From: Actinoplanes teichomyceticus ATCC 31121
GTDB lineage: Bacteria > Actinomycetota > Actinomycetes > Mycobacteriales > Micromonosporaceae
Reading direction: 5' to 3'
Assembly: GCF_003711105.1 (NCBI RefSeq)
Contig: NZ_CP023865.1
Location: 1,648,001-1,712,000, forward strand
Length of the DNA: 64,000 nucleotides
Shown: one piece after another, positions 9,423-17,821 of the stretch
Layout of the letters: each line of letters starts with the position of its first letter
Position numbering within the stretch: position 1 is the first letter of the stretch
Notes under the pieces: model-generated
The model's database searches: none
What the model was told of the DNA's origin: nothing
What the model saw: only the letters and a program-made list of their open reading frames with translations
Position numbers and translations under genes: made by a program

Positions 9423-10397
9423 TTATCCGGCGTCGGGCTCCGGGCGCGGCGGCTGCTCGCGAGCTGTGATCTTGGCCGCCGCGGCGGCGTCCTCGCTCTC
9501 CACCCGGTCCAGGGCACGGTCGATCCGGCGGGCCTCGCGCTCCGACTGGCGTACCCACTGCACCACCAGGATGCCGAGCATCGTGACGCTGACGATCTCG
9601 CCGCCGGCCCACAGGATGCCGCCCGCGGTGACCTGGTCGGAGTGCGGATCCATCCAGCTCAGGTGCAGGTTCGGGTACCAGTCGCCGCCGAGCAGCTCCT
9701 TGCTCTGCATGATGGTCAGCCCGAGCACCGTGTGGAACGGCACCGACAGCACCATCAGCAACGCGCGGCCCGGGTACGGCCAGCGGTTCGGCAACGGGTC
9801 CAGGCCCAGCAGCGGCCAGAAGAACAGGCAGCCGGTGATCAGGAAGTGCACGTGGATGAATTCGTGCAGCCAGGCGTGCTCCAGGGTCTGCCGGTACAGG
9901 CCGGTGAAATAGAGGACGAACGGGTTCGCGATGAACAGTCCGAACGCGACCAGCGGAAACGTCAGGACCCGGACGTACCGGCTGTGGACGAACGCGAGCA
10001 GCAGCTTGCGCGGCCGCTGGCGCAGCACCCGCAGCGCCAGGGTGGTCGGCGCGCCCAGGGCCAGGAAGATCGGCCCGATCATGGAGAGCACCATGTGCTG
10101 CACCATGTGCACCGAGATGAGCGTGGTGTCGTACGCCTCGATGCCGGTCACCGTGACCGCCGCGACCGACCCGAGTCCACCGGCGAGGAAGGCCGCGGTG
10201 CGCCCGCCCGGCCAGTGGTCGCCGCGCTGCCGCAGGCGGTGCACCCCGTACAGGTACAGGGCGGCCGAGACCAGCAGTCCCAGCGCGATCAGGCTGACCA
10301 GGTTGAACCGGGTGAAGATGGCCGACGCGGTGAACGGTGGAAGGTCAGTATCCCCGGCGGCGTCGGCCAGCAAGGCGATTTCGACTGACTGCACCAC
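9423..10397 (-). CDS. Cytochrome c oxidase assembly protein, CtaG (caa3) family
   Basis: This 324-residue integral membrane protein has about seven hydrophobic segments. The histidines that mark the caa3-type CtaG family are visible in SVHMVQHMVLSMIGP and HAWLHEFIHVHFLITG, with SVPFHTVLG further on. These could bind copper for delivery to the CuB site. A charged C-terminal tail follows (REARRIDRALDRVESED). The start is the GTG at 10397. It diverges from ctaE with a 106-base gap, consistent with a shared role in building the oxidase. The family function is known only in outline. Confidence 0.85.
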   Translation of the reverse strand: MVQSVEIALLADAAGDTDLPPFTASAIFTRFNLVSLIALGLLVSAALYLYGVHRLRQRGDHWPGGRTAAFLAGGLGSVAAVTVTGIEAYDTTLISVHMVQHMVLSMIGPIFLALGAPTTLALRVLRQRPRKLLLAFVHSRYVRVLTFPLVAFGLFIANPFVLYFTGLYRQTLEHAWLHEFIHVHFLITGCLFFWPLLGLDPLPNRWPYPGRALLMVLSVPFHTVLGLTIMQSKELLGGDWYPNLHLSWMDPHSDQVTAGGILWAGGEIVSVTMLGILVVQWVRQSEREARRIDRALDRVESEDAAAAAKITAREQPPRPEPDAG

Positions 10398-10503
10398 TCG
10401 AAGCTAGACCTACCGCCTGGTCACCGAATATTCCGGGCTGCCCACAGTGCCGGATTAGGGACCCCGCCTGACCTTGGACCTATGGCGGGGGAATAATGGG
10501 CCC

Positions 10504-11100
10504 GTGACAGCGGCAGCCATCGACAAGAGCCGGATCCACTCGCTGACCAGACCCAACATGGTGAGCGTCGGGACCATCGTGTGGCTCTCCAGCGAGCTCA
10601 TGTTCTTCGCGGCGTTGTTCGCCATGTACTTCTCCATCCGCGCGGCGGCGCCCGAGCTGTGGGAGAAGCACACCGAGGTGCTGGACATCCCGTACGCGAC
10701 GACGTTCACGGTGATCCTGGTCCTCTCGTCCGTGACCTGCCAGCTGGGCGTCTTCGCGGCGGAGAAGGGTGACGTGTTCGCGCTGCGGCGCTGGTTCACG
10801 GTCACCTTCGTGATGGGTCTGATCTTCGTGCTCGGCCAGGCGAACGAGTACCGCAACCTCATCCACGAGGGCGTCAAGCTCAACGGTGACGGGTACGGAT
10901 CGATGTTCTACCTGACCACCGGCTTCCACGGCCTGCACGTGACCGGCGGCCTCGTCGCCTTCATCGTCTACATGATCCGCACGACCATGGGCCGGTTCAC
11001 CCCGGCACAGGCCACGTCGGCCATCGTCGTGTCGTACTACTGGCACTTCGTCGACATCGTGTGGATCGCGCTGTTCGCCATGATCTATTGGCTTCAGTGA
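10504..11100 (+). CDS. ctaE: Cytochrome c oxidase subunit III
   Basis: This 198-residue subunit III has five predicted membrane helices. The stretches [50 protein letters not shown] and [15 protein letters not shown] match mycobacterial CtaE (Rv2193) closely. The helix Glu of SSELMFF and the HGLHV motif are family hallmarks. The GTG at 10504 is preferred over an out-of-frame ATG at 10496. It heads the ctaE-qcrC-qcrA-qcrB run, so the oxidase and bcc genes are coexpressed, which fits their supercomplex. Confidence 0.96.
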   Translation: MTAAAIDKSRIHSLTRPNMVSVGTIVWLSSELMFFAALFAMYFSIRAAAPELWEKHTEVLDIPYATTFTVILVLSSVTCQLGVFAAEKGDVFALRRWFTVTFVMGLIFVLGQANEYRNLIHEGVKLNGDGYGSMFYLTTGFHGLHVTGGLVAFIVYMIRTTMGRFTPAQATSAIVVSYYWHFVDIVWIALFAMIYWLQ

Positions 11101-11150
11101 CCCAGCGCCGCAGGCGAGGATCTCTAACGACACCCAGAGGGACATAGCCC

Positions 11151-11999
11151 ATGACTTCTGACACCCCCGCCCGCAGGCGTTCCCGGGTGTTCTCCCGGCG
11201 CGCCGGCGTGCCCAGCCGGGCGCGTCGGCGGCTCGGCGCGGCGGTGCGCATGCTCGCGGCGCTCGCGCTGGCCGGAGGCGTCTACACCGCCTTCACCCCC
11301 GGCGCCTTCGCCGAGGACACCACCCAGCTCTCCACAGCCGCGCAGCAGGGCAAGGAGCTCTTCGACAACAGCTGCATCTCCTGCCACGGGCGGGACGGGC
11401 AGGGCGTCGAGGGCCGTGGCCCCAGCCTGATCGGCGTCGGCTCGGCCTCCGTCGAGTTCCAGGTGGGCACCGGCCGTATGCCGATGACCCGCCAGGAGGC
11501 CCAGGCCGAGCAGAAGAAGCCGCAGTTCACCCCGGACGAGACCAAGCAGCTCGCGCAGTACGTGCAGGAGCTCGGCGGCGGGCCGGAGCTCCCGTCCGGC
11601 AGCCTGCAGGCCGATCTGAAGACCAACCCCGAGGCCCTGGCCCGCGGTGGCGAGCTCTTCCGGGTCAACTGCACCTCCTGCCACAGCTTCGGTGGCGCCG
11701 GTGGCGCGCTGTCGTCGGGCAAGTTCGCCCCGAGCCTGCACGACGCCACCGAGGAGCAGATCTACGCGGCCATGCTGACCGGCCCGCAGAACATGCCGGT
11801 CTTCGGTGACAACCAGATCACGCCGGACGAGAAGCGCGAGATCATCACCTACATCACGCAGCAGGTCCAGGAGGACAAGGACCCGGGCGGCGTGTTCAAC
11901 CTGGGCCGGTACGGCCCGGCGACCGAGGGTGTGGCGATCTTCCTGTTCGGCATCACGATCCTGGTCTTCACGTCGCTCTGGATTGCGGGGAAGTCATGA
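11151..11999 (+). CDS. qcrC: Menaquinol:cytochrome c reductase, di-haem cytochrome c subunit
   Basis: This 282-residue subunit carries two covalent haems at CISCH and CTSCH, near residues 79 and 175. Axial methionines are plausible in TGRMPM and ENMPVF-like stretches (here QNMPVFGD). An N-terminal basic region and a hydrophobic segment (MLAALALAGGVYTAF) give an uncleaved anchor or signal. A C-terminal helix (GVAIFLFGITILVFTSLWIA) anchors it in the membrane. The two fused haem domains replace a soluble cytochrome c, passing electrons straight to CtaC. The stop overlaps the qcrA start as ATGA. Confidence 0.96.
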   Translation: MTSDTPARRRSRVFSRRAGVPSRARRRLGAAVRMLAALALAGGVYTAFTPGAFAEDTTQLSTAAQQGKELFDNSCISCHGRDGQGVEGRGPSLIGVGSASVEFQVGTGRMPMTRQEAQAEQKKPQFTPDETKQLAQYVQELGGGPELPSGSLQADLKTNPEALARGGELFRVNCTSCHSFGGAGGALSSGKFAPSLHDATEEQIYAAMLTGPQNMPVFGDNQITPDEKREIITYITQQVQEDKDPGGVFNLGRYGPATEGVAIFLFGITILVFTSLWIAGKS

Positions 12000-13090
12000 C
12001 GACGGTGCACCACGGCGAGACCGGCGCTCCGGTCGACGTCCACGATCCGAAGCTGACCCGCTTCGACATCGTGAAGGAGGGGCTGCGGCGCGACGACATC
12101 GAGATCGTCACGTACGAGTCGCAGTTCCAGGGGCCGAACTCGAAGGCGGAGCGGCGGGTCGTCCGCAACATCGCCACGCTGTTCATGATCTCCGGCCTGT
12201 TCGCGCTGGCCTTCCTGGTCTTCTACATCGTCTGGCCGTGGGAGTTCGAGCTCGGCCACACGCTGGGCGACTACTACACCCCGATCCTGGGTGTCAGCCT
12301 CGGCCTCGCGCTGTTCCTGCTCGGCATCGCCATCCTGGCCTGGGCCAAGAAGCTGCTGCCGCACGAGCTGTCGATCCAGCAGCGGCACGGCGACCCGTCC
12401 AGCGACGAGGACCGGCTGATCACCGGGCAGACCATGATGTACGTCGCGGACGAGCTCGGTGTGCAGCGGCGTCCGCTGCTCAAGGGCGCGATCGGCCTCG
12501 GTCTGGCCCCGCTCGGCCTGGCCGCGGCGGCTCCGCTGGTCGGCGGTCTGATCAACGACCCGCACAAGGGCGACCGGCCGATGATGTACCACACCGGCTT
12601 CGACCCGGAGGGCAACGGCGGCAAGATGGTCCGGCTGGTCCGCGACGACGGCACGCCGATCCGCCCCTCGGACGTCAGCGCCGGTGGCCAGATGACCGTC
12701 TACCCGGGCATCCCGGGCGGCGCCACGAACAAGTACGCCGACTCGCCGACCCTGCTGATCCACCTGCGCTCCGACGACGCCGCCACGACCCGCGCGGCCG
12801 CCGACGGCGACCGCCGGAACAAGGGGTCGATGTGGGGCAACTACGTCGCGTACTCGAAGATCTGCACCCACGCCGGCTGCCCGGCCAGCCTGTACGAGCA
12901 GCAGACCAACCGCCTGCTCTGCCCGTGCCACCAGTCGCAGTTCCTGATCACCGACAACGCACAGCCGGTCTTCGGTCCCGCCACCCGGCGTCTGCCGATG
13001 CTGCCGCTGTCGGTGGACGACGAAGGTTTCTTTGTGGCAACGTCTGACTTCAAGGACACTGTCGGACCCGACTTCTGGGAGCGGCCGTGA
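11996..13090 (+). CDS. qcrA: Rieske iron-sulfur subunit of the bcc complex
   Basis: This 364-residue actinobacterial-type Rieske protein has three membrane helices: NIATLFMISGLFALAFLVFY, a second near YYTPILGVSLGLALFLLG, and a third at LLKGAIGLGLAPLGLAAAAP. The C-terminal domain holds the cluster ligands in CTHAGC and CPCHQSQF, with paired Cys and His. It takes electrons from menaquinol and passes them to QcrC. Both ends overlap neighbours (ATGA with qcrC, GTGA with qcrB), so translation is coupled. The twin-arginine-like HR/RR context before the third helix (QRRPLLKG) fits Tat-dependent insertion, as known for this family. Confidence 0.96.
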   Translation: MTTVHHGETGAPVDVHDPKLTRFDIVKEGLRRDDIEIVTYESQFQGPNSKAERRVVRNIATLFMISGLFALAFLVFYIVWPWEFELGHTLGDYYTPILGVSLGLALFLLGIAILAWAKKLLPHELSIQQRHGDPSSDEDRLITGQTMMYVADELGVQRRPLLKGAIGLGLAPLGLAAAAPLVGGLINDPHKGDRPMMYHTGFDPEGNGGKMVRLVRDDGTPIRPSDVSAGGQMTVYPGIPGGATNKYADSPTLLIHLRSDDAATTRAAADGDRRNKGSMWGNYVAYSKICTHAGCPASLYEQQTNRLLCPCHQSQFLITDNAQPVFGPATRRLPMLPLSVDDEGFFVATSDFKDTVGPDFWERP

Positions 13091-14691
13091 AACGCCGAAA
13101 GCTTGATCCAGCCGAGGCATCAGCCAATTTCGCCAAGGGCGTCGATGACCGCTTCCAGGCGGCCACCCCGCTCCGGGCCCTCCTGAACAAGGTCTTCCCC
13201 GACCACTGGTCGTTCCTGCTCGGTGAGATCGCCCTCTTCTCGTTCATCGTGCTGCTGCTCAGCGGCGTGTTCCTGACCCTCTTCTTCGACCCGTCGATGA
13301 AGGAGGTCGCGTACCACGGCGCCTACCCGGCGTTGCGTGGCACCGAGATGTCCGCGGCGTACGAATCCTCCCTGTATCTCTCGTTCGAGGTGCGCGGCGG
13401 TCTCTTCATGCGCCAGATGCACCACTGGGCGGCGCTGCTGTTCATGGCGTCGATCGTGGTGCACATGGCCCGGGTGTTCTTCACCGGCGCGTTCCGCAAG
13501 CCGCGTGAGATCAACTGGGTGATCGGCGTCCTGCTGTTCCTGCTCGGGTTCTTCGCCGGCTTCACCGGCTACTCTCTGCCGGACGACGGCCTCTCCGGCA
13601 CGGGTCTCCGCATCGCCTCCGCGATCATGCTGTCCCTCCCGGTCATCGGTACCTGGCTGTCCGCCGCCATCTTCGGCGGGGAGTACCCGGGCGAGCTGAT
13701 CATCGGTCGGTTCTACATCGCGCACGTGCTGCTCATCCCGGGCATCCTGCTCGCGCTGATCAGCGTCCACCTGGGCATCGTGTTCAAGCAGAAGCACACC
13801 CAGTGGCCGGGCCCGCTGCGGACCAACGAGAACGTCGTCGGCGAGCGGATGTTCCCGCGGTACGCGATGAAGCAGGGCGGCTTCTTCATGGCCGTCTTCG
13901 GCGTCATCGCCCTGATGGCCGGTCTGTTCCAGATCAACCCGATCTGGCTGTTCGGGCCGTACCGCGCCGCCGAGGTCTCCTCGGCCAGCCAGCCCGACTG
14001 GTACGTCATGTTCATGGACGGTCTGGTCCGGCTCATGCCGAACTGGCAGATCTACATCTTCGACTACAGCATTCCGCCGCTGTTCTGGCCGGCCGTGGTG
14101 GGCCTGGGCGCGCTGTTCACGCTCCCGATGGCGTACCCGTGGCTGGAAGCCCGGAAGCTGAAGGACACCCGCTCGCACCACCTGCTGGAGCGCCCGCGGG
14201 ACAACCCGGAGCGCGTCGGCATCGGCATGATGGCGTTCACGTTCTTCATGGTCGCCACCATCTCCGGCGCCAACGACGTCATCGCGGACAAGTTCCACAT
14301 CAGCCTGAACGCGATGACCTGGGCCGGCCGTATCGGCCTGCTGATCCTGCCGCCGATCGCGTACTACCTGTCGGTGCGCATCTGCCTCGGCCTGCAACAG
14401 CACGACCGTGAGGTGCTGGCGCACGGTGTGGAGACGGGCATCATCAAGCGTCTCCCGAACGGCGCGTTCATCGAGGTCCACCAGCCGCTCGGCCCGGTGG
14501 ACGAGCACGGGCACCCGGTGTCGCTGGACTACGCCGGATGGGTCGTGCCGAAGAAGATGAACAAGCTCGGGGCGCTGGCTCCGGCGGTCAAGGGATTCTT
14601 CTTCCCGGTGGAGAAGCCGGCCGAGGCTCCGGTCTCCCCGGCTCCGATCTCCTCCGGAACCAAGCAGGAGGAGCTCTCCTCCAAGCGGTGA
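13087..14691 (+). CDS. qcrB: Cytochrome b subunit of the bcc complex
   Basis: This 534-residue cytochrome b has the b-haem histidines in MRQMHHWAALLFMASIVVHM and, on the fourth helix, in FYIAHVLLIPGILLALISVH. The Qo region reads NPIWLFGPY, the actinobacterial form of the PEW loop region. The C-terminal tail beyond the helices is long, charged and ends in Pro/Ala-rich sequence, as usual for the group. QcrB oxidises menaquinol and is the target class of known bc1 inhibitors in mycobacteria. It is the last gene of the operon. A strong terminator follows 13 bases after the stop. Confidence 0.97.
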   Translation: MKRRKLDPAEASANFAKGVDDRFQAATPLRALLNKVFPDHWSFLLGEIALFSFIVLLLSGVFLTLFFDPSMKEVAYHGAYPALRGTEMSAAYESSLYLSFEVRGGLFMRQMHHWAALLFMASIVVHMARVFFTGAFRKPREINWVIGVLLFLLGFFAGFTGYSLPDDGLSGTGLRIASAIMLSLPVIGTWLSAAIFGGEYPGELIIGRFYIAHVLLIPGILLALISVHLGIVFKQKHTQWPGPLRTNENVVGERMFPRYAMKQGGFFMAVFGVIALMAGLFQINPIWLFGPYRAAEVSSASQPDWYVMFMDGLVRLMPNWQIYIFDYSIPPLFWPAVVGLGALFTLPMAYPWLEARKLKDTRSHHLLERPRDNPERVGIGMMAFTFFMVATISGANDVIADKFHISLNAMTWAGRIGLLILPPIAYYLSVRICLGLQQHDREVLAHGVETGIIKRLPNGAFIEVHQPLGPVDEHGHPVSLDYAGWVVPKKMNKLGALAPAVKGFFFPVEKPAEAPVSPAPISSGTKQEELSSKR

Positions 14692-14704
14692 GTTCGTGTG
14701 ACTG

Positions 14705-14742
14705 ATCGGCCCGTCGGCGTTTGCGCCGGCGGGCCGATTGTC
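14705..14742 (+). terminator. Terminator after qcrB
   Basis: ATCGGCCCGTCGGCG (14705-14719) pairs with CGCCGGCGGGCCGAT (14724-14738), with one G-U pair, around a TTTG loop, followed by TGTC. It ends the ctaE-qcrCAB operon. Confidence 0.88.
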
Positions 14743-14824
14743 ATCACGGGGCCGGCTCCGGGACGGACCTCGCGCTCCGGCGTCAGCCGTGCACGGCCCG
14801 GACGCGGGCGTCCGCCGGCATGGC

Positions 14825-15610
14825 TCAGGACCGCGCCGTCTTGCGCGCACGAGCGGGATGTCGCGCGTCCATCGCCTCGGTCAGCCAACGGTGCACCGTC
14901 CAGCGCCCGGGCCGAGTTGGGGCTCGTTCACCCCGGCGTGCCGGTCCCAGCCGCTCCACCCGGCCGGCGACCGCCGACAGCACGGCGCTTGCCCTCTCGG
15001 CGCGGGCACGGACCCGGCCGCTGCTGCGCCGGGCCATGCTGTCCAGACGGTCCCGGCAGCGGTCCAGCACCGACAGCGGCACGGCCACGAGTACGTTGCC
15101 CGGGGGCCGGCGCGAGACGGCGACGTGCGGGCGCGTCGGAGCGGTGCAACGCACCAGCTGCCAGCCCAGGCCCAGGCGCCGCAGCTGCCGCGGCGTCAGT
15201 CCGGCCTGCAACCGTGGCAGCAGCATGTCCTCCTCCTCGCGGATGTCCAGCCGCAGCTCCGCGACGACCTCCGCGATGAGGTCGTCACGGCCGGGGGCGC
15301 CGGGCGGGGTGCGATCCAACGCCGCGGTCAGCTCGCTGAGCTTCTGATGCCCCTCCTCGATGTGCAGGGTCGTCTCGTCACCGTCGTCCGCGACCGCACG
15401 GATCGCCGGCCACACGAGCGTCTCCTCGGCATAGGCGTGCGGGAAGACGAATCGCCACAGGCGCATCAGGATCGCGTCCTGGTCATCGCCGCGCGTGCGA
15501 TCGAGACGCTGGAGCATCCGCTCCATCCGGCTGTGTTCCTGCCGCATCCGCACCAGGACGCTGCCTGGACCACCCAGCTCCTGCACGGTCTGCGCAGCAA
15601 TCGACCTCAT
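14825..15610 (-). CDS. Hemerythrin HHE-domain protein
   Basis: This 261-residue protein has an N-terminal hemerythrin-like four-helix domain (about residues 15-135). Metal-ligand candidates are H26 in RQEHSRMERM, H58 and E62 in FPHAYAEETLVWP, H83 and E86 region in LHIEEGHQKL, and the EEEDMLLPRL helix. Such domains bind a di-iron centre and respond to O2 or NO. The second half is basic, Arg-rich and poorly conserved, with no recognised domain. It sits convergent with qcrB, which may point to oxygen or redox sensing. No partner gene is evident. About 230 gene-free bases separate it from the next gene upstream. Confidence 0.85.
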   Translation of the reverse strand: MRSIAAQTVQELGGPGSVLVRMRQEHSRMERMLQRLDRTRGDDQDAILMRLWRFVFPHAYAEETLVWPAIRAVADDGDETTLHIEEGHQKLSELTAALDRTPPGAPGRDDLIAEVVAELRLDIREEEDMLLPRLQAGLTPRQLRRLGLGWQLVRCTAPTRPHVAVSRRPPGNVLVAVPLSVLDRCRDRLDSMARRSSGRVRARAERASAVLSAVAGRVERLGPARRGERAPTRPGRWTVHRWLTEAMDARHPARARKTARS

Positions 15611-15837
15611 GCCTGGTCGCCCCCGTTTCTCCGGTCTGCACCGCGGCTACCCGCTGCACGGACGGCATAACGCAGCGAAGTCGCTAACCCGCGGGTGAGC
15701 CGGCGCGGAGGGGCATCAGGGCGTCCGGTGACCACCACGGATGCCGCACGATGATCGGAGGGGCCCGTCGGGCCGTCGCGGTGCCGGGCGATCAGCCGGG
15801 ACGAACGGCGGGGGCGGGCGGTGGAGCGGGGACCGTG

Positions 15838-16125
15838 TCAGTCGGCGTCGGGCAGGCCGATGGCGAAGGCGTCCTCCAGGTCGTGCTTGGAGTAGGCGCG
15901 GAAGGCGATGTGGGACTCGGTGTTGACGACGCCCGGGGTCTTCGAGATGCGGCCGGCGATGACCTCGGCGATGTCGTCGAACTTGGCGACGCGGACGATC
16001 GCGATCAGGTCGACGTTGCCGGCCACCGAGTAGACCTCGCTGACGCCCTCCAGCGCGGCGAGCGCCTCGGCTACCTCGGGAATCGCGTCGGTGGCGCAGT
16101 CGATATGGACGATCGCGGTATTCAC
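15838..16125 (-). CDS. Stand-alone Lrp/AsnC ligand-binding (RAM) domain protein
   Basis: This 95-residue protein is only the C-terminal RAM domain of the Lrp/AsnC family (NTAIVHIDCATDAIPEVAEAL, then VSEVYSVAGNVDLIAIVRV, then a terminal SHIAFRAYSKHDLED). The DNA-binding helix-turn-helix is absent. Such stand-alone domains oligomerise and bind amino acids. The GTG at 16125 with AGGAGA 5-10 bases upstream is preferred. In-frame sequence upstream of it lacks an HTH. It might modulate a full-length Lrp-type regulator elsewhere, which is inference. Confidence 0.88.
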   Translation of the reverse strand: MNTAIVHIDCATDAIPEVAEALAALEGVSEVYSVAGNVDLIAIVRVAKFDDIAEVIAGRISKTPGVVNTESHIAFRAYSKHDLEDAFAIGLPDAD

Positions 16126-16202
16126 CTGAGGTCTCCTCACCCATGAGGCGGAACATTCCGCGACCATGCTATCCACACCGGTGCCGGCGACGGGCGCGTG
16201 CC

Positions 16203-16449
16203 CGTCAGGGGCCGGGGCGGTGCGGCCGCCGGGGCCGGGAGGGTGCCGGTGAGCGGGTCGTGCGGTCAGGGGGCCGGGGCGGTGCGGCCGCCGGGGCCGG
16301 GAGGGTGCCGGTGAGCGGGTCGTGCGGTCAGGGGGCCGGGGCGGTGCGGCCGCCGGGGCCGGGAGGGTGCCGGTGAGCGGATCGTCCGGTCAGGGGGCCG
16401 GGACGGTGAGGCCGCCGGGGGCCCGGATGACGCCGGTGAGCGACTCGCC
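16203..16449. repeat. 62-bp tandem array made from the 3' end of the sugar nucleotidyltransferase gene
   Basis: Four copies start near 16203, 16264, 16326 and 16388. Each begins GGTCAGGGGGCCGGG (the first has one G fewer). Copy 4 is the true end of the nucleotidyltransferase frame, including its TGA and the last codons. Copies 1-3 lie downstream of the stop and each repeats that TGA and the preceding sequence, diverged by substitutions. The period is not a multiple of three. It fills most of the gap to the AsnC-type gene. Confidence 0.9.
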
Positions 16450-17229
16450 CGGCTCGACCGACGCGCCCGGCCACACCACACAGCGCGTGACGCTGCCGGC
16501 CACCCGGGCGCCCGCGCCGATCACCGACTCCACGGCGGTGCCGGTGACCTCGGCCGACGGGTCGATCAGGCCGGCGCCGGCGGCGTGCAGGTTCGCGGTC
16601 AGGTAGTCGCCGGGGGTGCCGGTGTCCAGGTAGTAGCCGTCGTACCCGATCAGCTCCAGTTCGCCCTCGGCCTCCGCCGGGCGCCACACGGTGCGTACCA
16701 GATTGTCGGCCCGGTCGGGCAGGGCCGCGACGTACCGCCAGGGGATCAGCGAGAAACCCGCGAAGCGGTTTCCGCTGAACCCGCCGGTGGTGCCCGGCAG
16801 GCACGGTTTGGTGAGCATCCGTACGGTCTCGCCGGACCAGCCGGTCAGCAACGCCTCGACATCCTTGCCGGGCGGCCGGAGCGGATCGGACAGGTACGCG
16901 TCCGCGTTGCCGACCAGCACGCCCCGGCCGCCGATCCAGTCCCGCAGCCGGGCCACCCCACCCGAGGTGCCCAGCGGCCCGTCCGGCTCGACCGACAGGT
17001 GCGCGCGACCGGTGGCGTGCGCGACGACCTGATCGGCGAGGTAGGCGGCGTTCACCCCGACCCGGTCCGGCCCGGTCAGCCCGAGCCCGGCCAGCCGGCG
17101 CAGCGCGTGATCGAGCAGCGGCAGGTTGCCGACCGGGCAGAGCGCCTTGGGCACCGACTCGGTGAGCGGGCGCAGTCGCCGGCCCTCACCGGCGGCCAGC
17201 ACGACGCCGCAGACCTCCGGGGCGCTCAC
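16390..17229 (-). CDS. Sugar-1-phosphate nucleotidyltransferase (mannose/glucose-1-P type)
   Basis: This 279-residue protein has the nucleotidyltransferase signature GVVLAAGEGRRLRPLTESVP followed by PKALCPVGN. The sugar-site strand VEPDGPLGTSGGVARL and the metal-site GNADAY follow, then a short left-handed beta-helix (GLIDPSAEVTGTAVESVIG). It should make an NDP-sugar, perhaps GDP-mannose. It overlaps the NUDIX gene by four bases (GTGA). Its 3' end is the source of the 62-bp tandem array. The exact sugar is not determinable here. Confidence 0.88.
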   Translation of the reverse strand: MSAPEVCGVVLAAGEGRRLRPLTESVPKALCPVGNLPLLDHALRRLAGLGLTGPDRVGVNAAYLADQVVAHATGRAHLSVEPDGPLGTSGGVARLRDWIGGRGVLVGNADAYLSDPLRPPGKDVEALLTGWSGETVRMLTKPCLPGTTGGFSGNRFAGFSLIPWRYVAALPDRADNLVRTVWRPAEAEGELELIGYDGYYLDTGTPGDYLTANLHAAGAGLIDPSAEVTGTAVESVIGAGARVAGSVTRCVVWPGASVEPGESLTGVIRAPGGLTVPAP

Positions 17230-17789
17230 GGGGCGGAGTCCCGGTGCGGGGCGGCGTCGGCGGACGGGACCGACGGGGGCAGCTCACCCGCGCTCGGGCC
17301 GAGGCCGTAGACGCCGAGCAGGCGCTGGGTCGGCCAGGTGAGCCGGGGCAGATCGTCGAGCGGGAACCAGGCGGCCTCCAACACCTCGCCGCCGTCCACC
17401 ACCAGCGCGGTGCTCGACGCCGGCACCCAGCCGAACCACACCGTGTCGACATAGCCGCCGCCGGGATGGACGATCGCATTCGGATTGCCGGGGCGCAGGT
17501 CACCCGGCTCGATCCGGACGCCGGTCTCCTCGTGCAACTCCCGGGCGGCGCCGACGGCGGGCAGCTCGCCACGCTTGAGCAGACCGGCCGGCAGGCCCCA
17601 GGCACGGCCCGGCGGCTGGCGCAGCAGCAGGATCCGCCCCGGCTCGGCGGCCTCCGTGTCGCGGACCAGCGCGACCGCGCCGACCAGATACTTCGGGGAG
17701 ATCGTCCGGGCCAGGCGGCGGCGCACCGGCAGCGGCAGCCCGTAGAACGCTTGGTATGCCAGGCCGCGCACCTGCCGAGAGATGTTCAC
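17226..17789 (-). CDS. NUDIX hydrolase
   Basis: This 187-residue hydrolase has a complete Nudix box at about residues 66-88: G5xE7xREUxEE is met by GLLKRGELPAVGAARELHEE followed by TG. The preceding LPRGRAWGLP-like stretch (PPGRAWGLPAG) is typical. It cleaves nucleoside diphosphates linked to another moiety, possibly NDP-sugars given the downstream nucleotidyltransferase, to which it is translationally coupled. The GTG at 17789 begins NISRQVRGLAYQAFYGLP. The C-terminal tail is Pro/Ser-rich. The substrate is not predictable. Confidence 0.88.
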   Translation of the reverse strand: MNISRQVRGLAYQAFYGLPLPVRRRLARTISPKYLVGAVALVRDTEAAEPGRILLLRQPPGRAWGLPAGLLKRGELPAVGAARELHEETGVRIEPGDLRPGNPNAIVHPGGGYVDTVWFGWVPASSTALVVDGGEVLEAAWFPLDDLPRLTWPTQRLLGVYGLGPSAGELPPSVPSADAAPHRDSAP

Positions 17790-17821
17790 GCGCCCAAGGC
17801 TAGCCGGGCGAGCCGTGTACC

